Under the pieces are notes generated by a model. That model saw nothing but the letters and a program-made list of their open reading frames with translations, searched no databases and was not told the origin of the DNA. A stretch of 64,000 nucleotides of DNA from Maricaulis sp. (GTDB lineage: Bacteria; Pseudomonadota; Alphaproteobacteria; Caulobacterales; Maricaulaceae), in contig NZ_JAEPOL010000010.1 of assembly GCF_017642925.1 (NCBI RefSeq), forward strand, positions 89,989 to 153,988, read 5' to 3'. Made by a program: the position numbers and the translations under genes. Shown in pieces: positions 26,525-34,440 of this stretch (the stretch's first letter is position 1; each line of letters begins with the position of its first letter).

Positions 26525-26654
26525 GCGGCAGCACCCGGCCGGACGCGCCGGGATAAGCGGTTTCAATCGCAGCAATCGGAAGAATTCATTGGCGCGCGCC
26601 ACGCGCTTGCTTCAAAGTGCAATTGCGAATTGTTCGCAAGCTCTGGAGCGCCTG

Positions 26655-26900
26655 ATGCTGTCCCGTGTCCATCGCTGTTGCCGCATGCCTGACCGCAATG
26701 CCTTGCGCATGCCGCGCGGTGCGCTGAAAACCCTCAGCTATGCCCTGATGCATCTGGGCGTCGCGATGACGGTCGCCTTTGCCCTGACGCGAAACTGGCA
26801 TGCTGCGCTGGCCATCGGTCTGATCGAGCCGCTGGTGCAGACGGTTGCCTATTCCATGCATGAGCGCGCCTGGGCCCGGCGGCCGGCGTCTGCTGTCTGA
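26655..26900 (+). CDS. DUF2061 small membrane protein
   Basis: An 81-residue membrane protein of the DUF2061 family. Conserved pieces are ALKTLSYALMHLGVAMTVAFAL, then AALAIGLIEPLVQTVAYSMHERAW. The HERxW ending is typical. The start is uncertain: ATG at 26655, 26685 or 26709 are in frame, and the family domain begins near the last of these. The function is unknown. Confidence 0.75.
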   Translation: MLSRVHRCCRMPDRNALRMPRGALKTLSYALMHLGVAMTVAFALTRNWHAALAIGLIEPLVQTVAYSMHERAWARRPASAV

Positions 26901-27016
26901 GGGAGCGGCCGATCGCAAGGCGGGATTCCGGACCGGCGCGTCCACCTTGCCGCGGTCTGACGGGCGTCCATATCTGCCTCTGCAATCCGCAATACACGGC
27001 AAGGAGACCCGCCATC

Positions 27017-27286
27017 ATGAAATGCCCCGTCGACGAGGAAACCCTGGTGATGACCGACCGCAATGGTGTCGAGATCGATTATTGCCCGAAATGCCGGGGC
27101 GTCTGGCTCGATCGCGGGGAGCTGGACAAGATCATCGAGCGCGCCGCACCCGCCGCGCCCGCCCAGTCTGCCCCGCAAGCGCGCGAGCCGCGCCGCGAGG
27201 AGCATTATCACGACGATCGCCGCTATGACGACCGGCGCCGCTACAAGAAGCGCGAGAGCTTCCTCAGCGAACTCTTCGATTTCTGA
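27017..27286 (+). CDS. zf-TFIIB zinc-ribbon protein
   Basis: An 89-residue cytoplasmic protein with a TFIIB-type zinc ribbon: KCPVDEETLVM, then YCPKCRGVWLDRGELDKIIE. The second half is charged and His/Tyr/Arg-rich (EEHYHDDRRYDDRRRYKKR), ending in FLSELFDF, as in other small bacterial zf-TFIIB proteins. It starts at an ATG after AAGGAGACC. A terminator follows the stop. The function is unknown. Confidence 0.88.
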   Translation: MKCPVDEETLVMTDRNGVEIDYCPKCRGVWLDRGELDKIIERAAPAAPAQSAPQAREPRREEHYHDDRRYDDRRRYKKRESFLSELFDF

Positions 27287-27295
27287 TCCCCGCAA

Positions 27296-27325
27296 CAAAA
27301 AATGCCCGGCCGGAGCCGGGCATTT
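27296..27325. terminator. Bidirectional terminator
   Basis: The stem AATGCCCGGC / GCCGGGCATT with a CGGA loop lies between the convergent zf-TFIIB and TonB-receptor genes. On the minus strand it is followed by a T-run (the AAAAA on the plus strand), so it terminates the receptor gene best. Confidence 0.8.
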
Positions 27326-27349
27326 CCTTGTGCGGTTACCGCTGCCAGC

Positions 27350-29782
27350 TTACCAGCTGTAGCGGATCCGGCCGTAGACATAGCGGCCGGAGAAGCCGAA
27401 GGGCGAGAAGCCGGAGAAGGGGAAGATCCGGCTGAACGTGCCGTCCAGCGCCGGGGTTTCCGCCGTCACATCCGGATACTCGTCGAACAGGTTGTTGGCG
27501 CCGAAGGCGACATTCAGCCCGTCCGTGATGTCGGCCGAGAATTCGGCGTCGACAATGGTCTTCGGCGAGAGCACCTCGTCGCCCGAACCGTCGGCCGCCG
27601 TGCCCGGATCGACCGTTTCGCCGAAGCGCGTCGCGCGCACATAGCCGGCGAACGGACCGCGCGACCAGTCGACCGACCCGATCAGCTTGTTCTCCGGCTG
27701 GCCGACCTCGAAGCGGGCGATCTCGCGCCGCGCGAAGAGGGAGACACCCGGCAGGACTTCCGAGGTCGGGGCGTCGGTGACTTCGGTCTCGGTGAAATTG
27801 GCACCGAAGGTCAGGTCGAAATCACCCCAGTCGGCCGTCTCGAAGCCATAGCTGGCGACCACGTCGACACCGCGGGTTTCCGTTTCCACGCCATTGATGA
27901 AGAAGCGGGCGCTGGTGATGTTGGTGATGCCGGCATTGACCAGCAGGGCTTCCACATCCGGGCCGGAGAGGTTTTCCGACAGCACGATGCGGTCGTCGAT
28001 GTCGATGGCATAGGCGTCCACCGTCAGCGTGAACCCGCCCTGGGCGAAGACGAGACCGCCGGAGATGTTCAGCGATTCCTCGGCCTCCAGCGGTTCGCCG
28101 CCCAGCGCGGCAGCGACCGGGCTGGTGGCCGGGAAGGTGCCGACCTCGACCGGCGTCGGCGGGGTGCCGGTGAACACGGTCGATGTGGAGGTGAAATAGG
28201 CCTGTTGCAGCGAGGGGGCCCGGAAACCGTTCGACACGGCACCGCGCAGCGCCAGCGCATCGGTCAGCTGGTAGCGGGCTGCCAGCTTGCCGGTGACCGT
28301 CTCGCCGAAGTCGGAATAGCTTTCCGCCCGCGCCGCGGCGGACACGGTGAAACGGTCGGTGACGTCGGTTTCCAGATCGATATAGGCGGCGATGGAATCG
28401 CGGTCCTCGTCGATCGCATTGGACGGCTGGAAGCCCGGGAAGACCTGGCTGCCCGAGGCGAGGATCTCGCCATTGGGGCCGGTCACGCCGCCATTGATGT
28501 AGGAGGCAGGTTCACCCGCCTCGATCTCATAGCTTTCCAGGCGGTATTCCAGGCCGACGGCGACGCTCAGCGGGCCGGCGAAGGCATCGACGGCGTAATT
28601 GCGCTGGAAGTCGGCATTGGCGGTCAGCTGGTCATAGATCAACGCGCCGGCATCGAAGCTCGTCGGGCTCGAGGCACCCATCGAGGTGTTGAGCGAGTTC
28701 TCCACGCCATAGCCCAGCTCGTTGCGGCCATAGCCCAGGCTGAAATCATAGCCCCATTCGGCCCAGTCGCCGCGTACACCGCCCAGCACGGAAATGTCTT
28801 CGACGTCAGTGGTGATGTAGGGCAGGAAACCGTCCGGATAGATCGACGGAACATTGCGCGAATCCGAGGCGCGGCGATAGAAGCCGGCGCCCTGGCCGTC
28901 GCGCTGCTGATAGCTCGCCCAGCCATAGAGTTCGGCATCGGCGCTGATCGGCAGGCCGGCATTGGCGAACAGGCTCAGCGCTTCCGACGCCGACAGGCCG
29001 AAGCGGTGATTGATCCGGTCGAAGCTCTGCTCGCGCGGGTCGAGACCGCCGCCGGGCAGGTCGGGATATTGCTGGCGGGTGTCCGGGCCGGCGCGGTTGG
29101 TGGGTTCGCGGTCGCGGTATTCCGCCGACAGGGTGAGGAAGCCTTCCGCGCCGAGCGGCAGGCCGACCCAGCCGGACAGACTGGTCGTGTCGCCGTCCGA
29201 GGCCGAGCGCGGCTGGTCGACGAGCGGGATATCGGTGGCGTACTGGCCGAAGCTGGCCGTCACCTGGCCGCCTTCGCGCGCCTCGCGCAGGCCGACATTG
29301 ATCACGCCGGCGATGGCATCGGAACCGTACTGGGCCGAAGCGCCGTCGCGCAGCACTTCCACGCGGCCGATGGCCGAGACGGGAATGGTGTTGAGGTCGA
29401 CCGCCGAGGAGCCGCGTCCGACCGAACCGTTGAGATTGACCAGGGCCGAGGCGTGCCGCCGGCGCGAATTGACCAGCACCAGCGTCTGGTCCGGACCCAG
29501 GCCGCGCAGCGTCGCCGGGCGCACATGGTCGGTGCCGTCGGTGATCGCCGGCTGCGGGAAGTTGAAGGAGGGCAGGGCGTAGGACAGGGCCACGTTCAGC
29601 TCGGTCGAGCCGTTGTTTTCCAGCGTGCCGGCCGAGATCACGTCGACAGGCGCCGTGCTTTCCAGGGCGGTGCGGCCTTCGGCACGCGTACCGGTGACGA
29701 CGATGACGTCTTCCGCCGACTGGGCGACGGCAGACGCTGCGGTCAGGGCGCCCAGGGCGACGCCGAGAAGCAGGTGTTTCAT
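27350..29782 (-). CDS. TonB-dependent outer-membrane receptor
   Basis: A ligand-gated outer-membrane beta-barrel receptor, 810 residues. The signal peptide is MKHLLLGVALGALTAASAVA. A TonB-box-like EDVIVVTGTR precedes the plug domain, with ATLRGLGPDQTLVLVNSRR and the motif VEVLRDGASAQYGSDAIAGV. The barrel has many alternating strands and ends in a C-terminal Trp (YGRIRYSW), as needed for BamA insertion. GAGGGG lies before the ATG. It would be energised by the TonB/ExbBD proteins encoded 8-18 kb away. The ligand is unknown; no siderophore genes are adjacent. Confidence 0.94.
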   Translation of the reverse strand: MKHLLLGVALGALTAASAVAQSAEDVIVVTGTRAEGRTALESTAPVDVISAGTLENNGSTELNVALSYALPSFNFPQPAITDGTDHVRPATLRGLGPDQTLVLVNSRRRHASALVNLNGSVGRGSSAVDLNTIPVSAIGRVEVLRDGASAQYGSDAIAGVINVGLREAREGGQVTASFGQYATDIPLVDQPRSASDGDTTSLSGWVGLPLGAEGFLTLSAEYRDREPTNRAGPDTRQQYPDLPGGGLDPREQSFDRINHRFGLSASEALSLFANAGLPISADAELYGWASYQQRDGQGAGFYRRASDSRNVPSIYPDGFLPYITTDVEDISVLGGVRGDWAEWGYDFSLGYGRNELGYGVENSLNTSMGASSPTSFDAGALIYDQLTANADFQRNYAVDAFAGPLSVAVGLEYRLESYEIEAGEPASYINGGVTGPNGEILASGSQVFPGFQPSNAIDEDRDSIAAYIDLETDVTDRFTVSAAARAESYSDFGETVTGKLAARYQLTDALALRGAVSNGFRAPSLQQAYFTSTSTVFTGTPPTPVEVGTFPATSPVAAALGGEPLEAEESLNISGGLVFAQGGFTLTVDAYAIDIDDRIVLSENLSGPDVEALLVNAGITNITSARFFINGVETETRGVDVVASYGFETADWGDFDLTFGANFTETEVTDAPTSEVLPGVSLFARREIARFEVGQPENKLIGSVDWSRGPFAGYVRATRFGETVDPGTAADGSGDEVLSPKTIVDAEFSADITDGLNVAFGANNLFDEYPDVTAETPALDGTFSRIFPFSGFSPFGFSGRYVYGRIRYSW

Positions 29783-30147
29783 GAAAATCCCCTCTTGTTT
29801 TTACGGGTATTGGGTGTGAATCGACCGACCAGGAGCCGGGGTTGGACCCGCCATTTGGGGCCTCATGCAACCAATGCAAGAATGTGACGGGAGTTTGACA
29901 CTGCCCTGTGGGCTGAATGTCACACTCCGGCCCGGCGCTGCGAGCCGCGACTGCAATTCATGACGCGCCGGACCCGCGGCCGTCGCAACCTGTTTATATC
30001 CGCGCGCGCGTGTACCTGTTTTATGCAGGTGCCTGTCCCCTTGATGACCGCACTGAAAGTGTGTGCAACTGGTCGCCCGGTTCTTCTGGTCAAGCCGGTT
30101 TCCGGCCGCTAATAACCGGGTGAAGCGTTAACGCGCGGGGAGAATCC
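29783..30147. other. Divergent intergenic region, TonB receptor / mrp operon
   Basis: About 365 bases between two divergent transcripts. It has lower GC than its surroundings and should hold both promoters. A TTGACA lies at 29895-29900 but no matching -10 is clear. A TGTGAC at 29883-29888 and a GTCACA at 29919-29924 are inverted relative to each other, which could be a regulator site. No gene is supported. Confidence 0.4.
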
Positions 30148-30654
30148 ATGTTCTACGGCGTCAGCCTCACCGCCATCCTGGTGGCGCTCTGGCTCACCCT
30201 TTCGGGGAGCTATACCCTGAGCGGCGACTATCCCATCGTGATGGGACTTGGCGTGATCTCGATCGTGATCGCCGTCGCCCTGACCTTTCGCATGCGGATC
30301 GTCGACCGCGAGACCGTGCCGGTCGCCCCGGCGCCGGCCCTGTTCGGCTACTGGTCCTGGCTGGGCGGCGAGATCGTCAAGGCCAATCTCGCTGTCACCC
30401 GTCTGGTGATGAAGCCGGAGATCGACATCGAGCCGCGCCTGGTGCGCGTGCCGGCAGAGCAGCGCTCGGGCCTGGGCCTGTGCGTCTTCGCCAACTCGAT
30501 CACGCTGACCCCGGGTACGGTGACGGTCGATATCGAGGATGACGGCTTCCTGGTGCACGCGCTGGACGGCTCCTTCACCGATCCGGCCGGCTTTGCCGAA
30601 ATGGGGGCGCGCTCCGATATCGCCTCCGACGGGCGCCGCAAGGAGGTGAAGTGA
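30148..30654 (+). CDS. mrpE: Na+/H+ antiporter subunit E (MrpE)
   Basis: First gene of the antiporter operon, 168 residues. Two membrane helices lie at the N-terminus (TAILVALWLTLSG and MGLGVISIVIAVALTF). The conserved MrpE block follows: LGGEIVKANLAVTRLVMKP, then FANSITLTPGTVTVDI and LVHALD. In the complex, MrpE is a peripheral, mainly structural subunit. A GGGGAGA ribosome site lies upstream. The stop overlaps the mrpF start. Confidence 0.95.
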   Translation: MFYGVSLTAILVALWLTLSGSYTLSGDYPIVMGLGVISIVIAVALTFRMRIVDRETVPVAPAPALFGYWSWLGGEIVKANLAVTRLVMKPEIDIEPRLVRVPAEQRSGLGLCVFANSITLTPGTVTVDIEDDGFLVHALDGSFTDPAGFAEMGARSDIASDGRRKEVK

Positions 30655-30971
30655 TGGAGTGGGTGAATTTCGCCATCGCGCTCGGCGTTGCCGCCGCCAT
30701 GGCCATCATGCTGGCGCGCCTGTTCGCCGGCCCGACCCTGTATGACCGCGTTCTCGCGGTGAACTCCTTCGGCACCAAGACCGTGCTCTTTCTGCTGGTC
30801 TTCTCGGCCATTGCGGGCCGCCAGGACGCGATCGACATCGCCATTCTCTACGCGCTGATCAATTTCGTCGCGACCATCGCGATCCTGAAATTCTTCCGCT
30901 ACCGCTCGCTGGAAATCGCCCTGGCGCAGATGTCCCTGCGCAAGGCGCTCGACGGGGAGTACGAGAAATGA
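30654..30971 (+). CDS. mrpF: Na+/H+ antiporter subunit F (MrpF)
   Basis: A 105-residue small subunit with three membrane helices: NFAIALGVAAAMAIMLARLF, the VLAVNSFGTKTVLFLLVFSA segment and IAILYALINFVATIAILKFF. The DRVLAVNSFGTK and DIAILYALINFV motifs are diagnostic. The start is the ATG at 30654, with AGGAGG seven bases upstream; a GTG one codon earlier is also possible. It overlaps both neighbours. Confidence 0.94.
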   Translation: MEWVNFAIALGVAAAMAIMLARLFAGPTLYDRVLAVNSFGTKTVLFLLVFSAIAGRQDAIDIAILYALINFVATIAILKFFRYRSLEIALAQMSLRKALDGEYEK

Positions 30972-31342
30972 ACTGGGGCGAGATCCTTCAGTACGCGCTC
31001 TTCGCCGGCTCCGTCGCCGCGATGACGACGGGCCTGGTCTTCGTGCTCGCCGGTGCGATCGGCGTGATCCGCCTGCCGGACTTCTACACCCGCATGCACG
31101 CGGCCGGCGTGACCGACACGCTGGGCGCCGAGCTGATCACGCTCGGTCTCATCCTGCAGGCGCAGGACTGGCAAACCGTTGCGAAACTGCTTCTGGTCGG
31201 CCTTCTGGTCTTCCTGACCAGCCCGACCTCATCGCATGCCATCGCCAATGCCGCGCACCGGGCCGGGCACAAGCCGCGCCTGTCGCGCTTCCACCCGCCG
31301 CACCCCGGCGAGGCCGGCAAGGCGAGCGGGGAGGGCCGCTAA
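30968..31342 (+). CDS. mrpG: Na+/H+ antiporter subunit G (MrpG)
   Basis: A 124-residue subunit with three membrane helices. The MrpG signature GVIRLPDFYTRMHAAGVTDTLG is intact, followed by a third helix (KLLLVGLLVFLTSPTSSHA). The C-terminal tail of about 35 residues is basic and Pro/His-rich. It overlaps mrpF by ATGA, and the next start follows its stop directly. Confidence 0.94.
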   Translation: MNWGEILQYALFAGSVAAMTTGLVFVLAGAIGVIRLPDFYTRMHAAGVTDTLGAELITLGLILQAQDWQTVAKLLLVGLLVFLTSPTSSHAIANAAHRAGHKPRLSRFHPPHPGEAGKASGEGR

Positions 31343-31966
31343 ATGGACCATACCGATCTCACCCAGTATCTGGACTATGCGCTGATCGCCATGCTGCTGG
31401 CCGTCGGCTTTGCCATTGTCCGCCTGCGCAACCTGTTCGCCGTGGCGATGCTGACCGGCGTCTACTCGCTGCTCTCGGCGGCCTGGTTCGTCTCGCTCGA
31501 CGCGGTCGACGTGGCCTTCACCGAAGCGGCCGTCGGCGCGGGCATCTCCACCGTGCTGATGCTGGGCGCCATGCTGCTGACCGCCCGCGAGAGCGAGCCG
31601 GCCGGCGCCAAGCGCCACTGGGCCGCCCTGGCGGTCGTCGTCGCTGCGGGCGCGGCGCTGTTCTTCGCCATTCCCGACATGCCGGTCTATGGCGACCCCA
31701 ACTCGCCGGCCAATTCCTATGTCGGCATGGACTACATGACCTCGACCCCGAACGAGATCGCCGTGCCCAATGTGGTCACCGCGGTGCTCGCCTCCTACCG
31801 GGGCTATGACACGTTCGGCGAGACCGTCGTGATCTTCACCGCCGCGCTCGGCGTGATGCTGCTGCTGGGCTTCGGCACCGGCCGCCGCGAGGAAGACGAG
31901 GACGAGGCCCCCGGCAAGGCCAAGGTCAAGGCCGGCAAGGCCGGGAAAAAGGAGGACAAGGCATGA
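31343..31966 (+). CDS. DUF4040/MbhD-MbhE-like subunit, equivalent to MrpA C-terminus
   Basis: A 207-residue membrane subunit. The N-terminal half is a DUF4040 (MbhD) domain with VRLRNLFAVAMLTGVYSLLS and DVAFTEAAVGAGISTVLML, including the conserved Glu. The C-terminal half resembles MbhE or the start of MrpB-like sequence: VPNVVTAVLASYRGYDTFGE, then a helix. Together they correspond to the C-terminal extension of full-length MrpA, here as an independent gene. The tail is charged and Lys/Ala-rich. In structures of Mrp and Mbh this part forms the ion-path region next to MrpB-C. Confidence 0.86.
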   Translation: MDHTDLTQYLDYALIAMLLAVGFAIVRLRNLFAVAMLTGVYSLLSAAWFVSLDAVDVAFTEAAVGAGISTVLMLGAMLLTARESEPAGAKRHWAALAVVVAAGAALFFAIPDMPVYGDPNSPANSYVGMDYMTSTPNEIAVPNVVTAVLASYRGYDTFGETVVIFTAALGVMLLLGFGTGRREEDEDEAPGKAKVKAGKAGKKEDKA

Positions 31967-32421
31967 GCCCGCACCTGATCCTGCGCGTCGTCTCCAAACT
32001 CCTGATCCCGATGATCGTGGTGTTCGGTTTCTACGTTCAGTTCCACGGCGATTTCGGCCCGGGCGGCGGCTTCCAGGCCGGCGTCATCATCGCGGTCGCG
32101 GTGATCCTCTACGCCCTGATCTTCGGCATGGACGAAGCCCGCCGGGCCGTACCCCCGATCGTCGTGCGCTACGGTGCCGCGCTGGGCGTGCTGATCTATG
32201 CCAGTGTCGGCGTCGCCACCCTGTTCATGAACGGGGCCGGCGAACCGCTGAACTTCCTGGACTATGACGCGCTGCATCCCGACCAGGGCCACCATACCGG
32301 CCAGCACTACGGCATCCTGCTGGTCGAGCTGGGCGTGCTGACCACGGTCGCCTCGGTGATGCTGGCGATCTTTTACGCCTTCGCCGGCCGTGTGCCGGAC
32401 ATTCCGGATGAGGAGTGGTGA
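31963..32421 (+). CDS. mrpB: Na+/H+ antiporter subunit B (MrpB)
   Basis: A 152-residue subunit with four membrane helices. The family block FYVQFHGDFGPGGGFQAGV is intact. This is followed by VILYALIFGMDEARR and a C-terminal YGILLVELGVLTTVASVML. It is of usual MrpB length. It overlaps the DUF4040 gene by 4 bases and leads into mrpC. Confidence 0.94.
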   Translation: MSPHLILRVVSKLLIPMIVVFGFYVQFHGDFGPGGGFQAGVIIAVAVILYALIFGMDEARRAVPPIVVRYGAALGVLIYASVGVATLFMNGAGEPLNFLDYDALHPDQGHHTGQHYGILLVELGVLTTVASVMLAIFYAFAGRVPDIPDEEW

Positions 32422-32423
32422 GC

Positions 32424-32909
32424 ATGCTGGAAATCATCCTCGAACGCTTCAACTACATCCCGATCATCATCCTGATGATGACCGGCCTGTACGTGGTGAT
32501 CGCCACCGGCAATCTGGTGAAGCGTCTGGTCGGCCTGTCGCTGTTCCAGACCTCGGTCTTCCTGCTCTACATCACCATGGGCAAGGTGTTCGGCGGGCAG
32601 CCGCCGATCATTGTCGGTGACTATCATGGCGAGGACGCCGGCCATGGCGCCGAGGCTGCAGCCGGCCATGGGGCCGAGCATGGGGCCGGGGCGGCGGATC
32701 ATGCCGCCGAAGCCGCGCAGCACGCCGCCGAAATCGCCTATTCCAACCCGCTTCCGCACGTTCTGATCCTGACCGCGATCGTTGTCGGCGTGGCGACCCT
32801 GGCCGTCGGCCTGGCGCTCGTCGTCCGCATCCGCGAGGCCTATGGCACGATCGAGGACGATGCGCTCAATGCGGCCGATTATTCCCTTGAGACCGGGAGC
32901 GCCGAATAA
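32424..32909 (+). CDS. mrpC: Na+/H+ antiporter subunit C (MrpC), with His/Ala-rich insert
   Basis: NuoK-like subunit, 161 residues. Three membrane helices are seen: IPIIILMMTGLYVVIATGNL, the VGLSLFQTSVFLLYITMGKV segment and HVLILTAIVVGVATLAVGLAL. Between helices 2 and 3 is a low-complexity stretch of about 40 residues rich in His, Ala, Gly and Glu (GHGAEAAAGHGAEHGAGAAD), longer than the usual MrpC loop. The start is taken at the ATG at 32424 with AGGAG upstream; GTG codons just before are possible. Confidence 0.9.
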   Translation: MLEIILERFNYIPIIILMMTGLYVVIATGNLVKRLVGLSLFQTSVFLLYITMGKVFGGQPPIIVGDYHGEDAGHGAEAAAGHGAEHGAGAADHAAEAAQHAAEIAYSNPLPHVLILTAIVVGVATLAVGLALVVRIREAYGTIEDDALNAADYSLETGSAE

Positions 32910-34436
32910 ATGGACATGCTGGCCTCTCTCCTGCCGGCAGGCATTGCCGTGCACGCGCCTGCGCTGATCGTCGTCATTCCGCTGATCATGGCGGCCGTGG
33001 CGGCCCTGATGCCGCGCGGCATCTTCGCCTGGGGTGTCACCCTGGCGACCGCCATCGCCGTGGCGGTGCTGTCGCTGAACATTCTCGGCCAGGTCTCGAC
33101 CGGCGGGGTGATTTCCTACGCCATGGGCGGCTGGCTGCCGCCGGTGGGCATCGAGCTGCGCGTCGACATGCTCAACGTGCCGCTGCTGCTCCTGGTGGGC
33201 ATTGTCGGCCTCTTGTGCGTCATCTACGCCCTGCCGTCGGTCGCGGACGAGATCGCGAAGAAGCAGCAATCGCTCTTCTATTCCGCCTTCCTGGTCTGCT
33301 TTGCCGGCCTGCTGGGCGTGACGATCACGGGCGACGCCTTCAACGTCTTCGTCTTCCTGGAAATCTCCTCGATCTCCACCTACACGATCATCGCCATGGG
33401 TGCCGGCAAGGATCGCCGCGCCCTGACCGCCAGCTATAACTATCTGGTGCTCGGCACGATCGGCGCGACCTTCTTCGTCATCGGCGTCGGCTTCCTCTAC
33501 ATGGCCACCGGCACGCTCAACATTGCCGACATGGCCGCCGTGCTGGAACAGAACGGGCATGACCGCGTCACCCAGGCCGCCTTCGCCTTCATCGTGGTGG
33601 GGCTGGGCCTCAAAGCCGCAATGTTCCCGCTGCATGTCTGGCTGCCCAACGCCTACGCCTTCGCGCCGAACTTCGTCACCGCCTTCCTGGCCTCCACGGC
33701 CACCAAGGTCGCCTTCTACGCGCTGATCCGCTTCGTCTTCTCGGTCTTCCACCCGGAGGTGAACTTCGTCGCGATGTCCTTCACCTGGCTGTTCGCCGTG
33801 GTCGGGGTCATCGCCATGATGGTGGCTTCGGTGCAGGCGGTCTTCCAGACCGATGCAAGGCGCCTTCTGGCCTATTCCTCGGTGGCGCAGGTCGGCTACA
33901 TGATGCTGGGTCTGGGCATGGGCACCGCAGCCGGCCTGTCGGCCAGCATGCTGCACCTGATGAACCACGCCCTGATGAAGGGTGCGCTGTTCATGGCGCT
34001 GGGGGCCTTTGCGCTGAATTTCGGTGTGCGCCGGGTCAAGGATCTCGCCGGTCTCGGCCAGACCATGCCGGCCTCCTCGGCCGCCTTCACCGTCGCCAGC
34101 CTGTCGCTGGTCGGTGTGCCGCTGACGGTGGGCTTCACCTCGAAATGGTATCTGGTCACCGCCGCGCTCGAGCGCGGCTGGTGGTGGGCGGTTGCCGCAC
34201 TGATGATCTCTTCGCTGCTGGCGCTGGCCTATGTGGCCCGGCTCCTGTCGGCGATCTGGATGGAAACGCCGCCGGCCGGCAAGGCGGGCCTTGCGCCGGC
34301 CCGCCGCCTGGCGCCGTGGATGGTGCTGGCCCCGATGAGCCTTCTGGCCTTCGCCAATATCTACTTCTTCTTCCACGCTGACCCGCTGGTCGGCCTGGCC
34401 CGCGCGGCCGCCAATGCCGTGATGGGAGGAAACTGA
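32910..34436 (+). CDS. mrpD: Na+/H+ antiporter subunit D (MrpD), paralogue 1
   Basis: A 508-residue proton-pumping subunit of the NuoL/M/N family with about 14 helices. Key residues of the ion path are present: the TM5 Glu in VFVFLEISSISTYTI, TM7 Lys in GLGLKAAMFPLHVWLPNAY, TM8 Lys in STATKVAFYAL, and a distal Lys in the TSKWYLV segment. HLMNHALMKGALFMALG is also typical. This paralogue is closest to canonical MrpD. The gene follows the mrpC stop directly. Confidence 0.92.
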   Translation: MDMLASLLPAGIAVHAPALIVVIPLIMAAVAALMPRGIFAWGVTLATAIAVAVLSLNILGQVSTGGVISYAMGGWLPPVGIELRVDMLNVPLLLLVGIVGLLCVIYALPSVADEIAKKQQSLFYSAFLVCFAGLLGVTITGDAFNVFVFLEISSISTYTIIAMGAGKDRRALTASYNYLVLGTIGATFFVIGVGFLYMATGTLNIADMAAVLEQNGHDRVTQAAFAFIVVGLGLKAAMFPLHVWLPNAYAFAPNFVTAFLASTATKVAFYALIRFVFSVFHPEVNFVAMSFTWLFAVVGVIAMMVASVQAVFQTDARRLLAYSSVAQVGYMMLGLGMGTAAGLSASMLHLMNHALMKGALFMALGAFALNFGVRRVKDLAGLGQTMPASSAAFTVASLSLVGVPLTVGFTSKWYLVTAALERGWWWAVAALMISSLLALAYVARLLSAIWMETPPAGKAGLAPARRLAPWMVLAPMSLLAFANIYFFFHADPLVGLARAAANAVMGGN

Positions 34437-34440
34437 GCCG

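Noticed and set aside
27302..29887. 861-codon open frame on the plus strand
   Set aside because: Antisense to the TonB-dependent receptor, whose signal peptide, plug motif and terminal Trp are clear.
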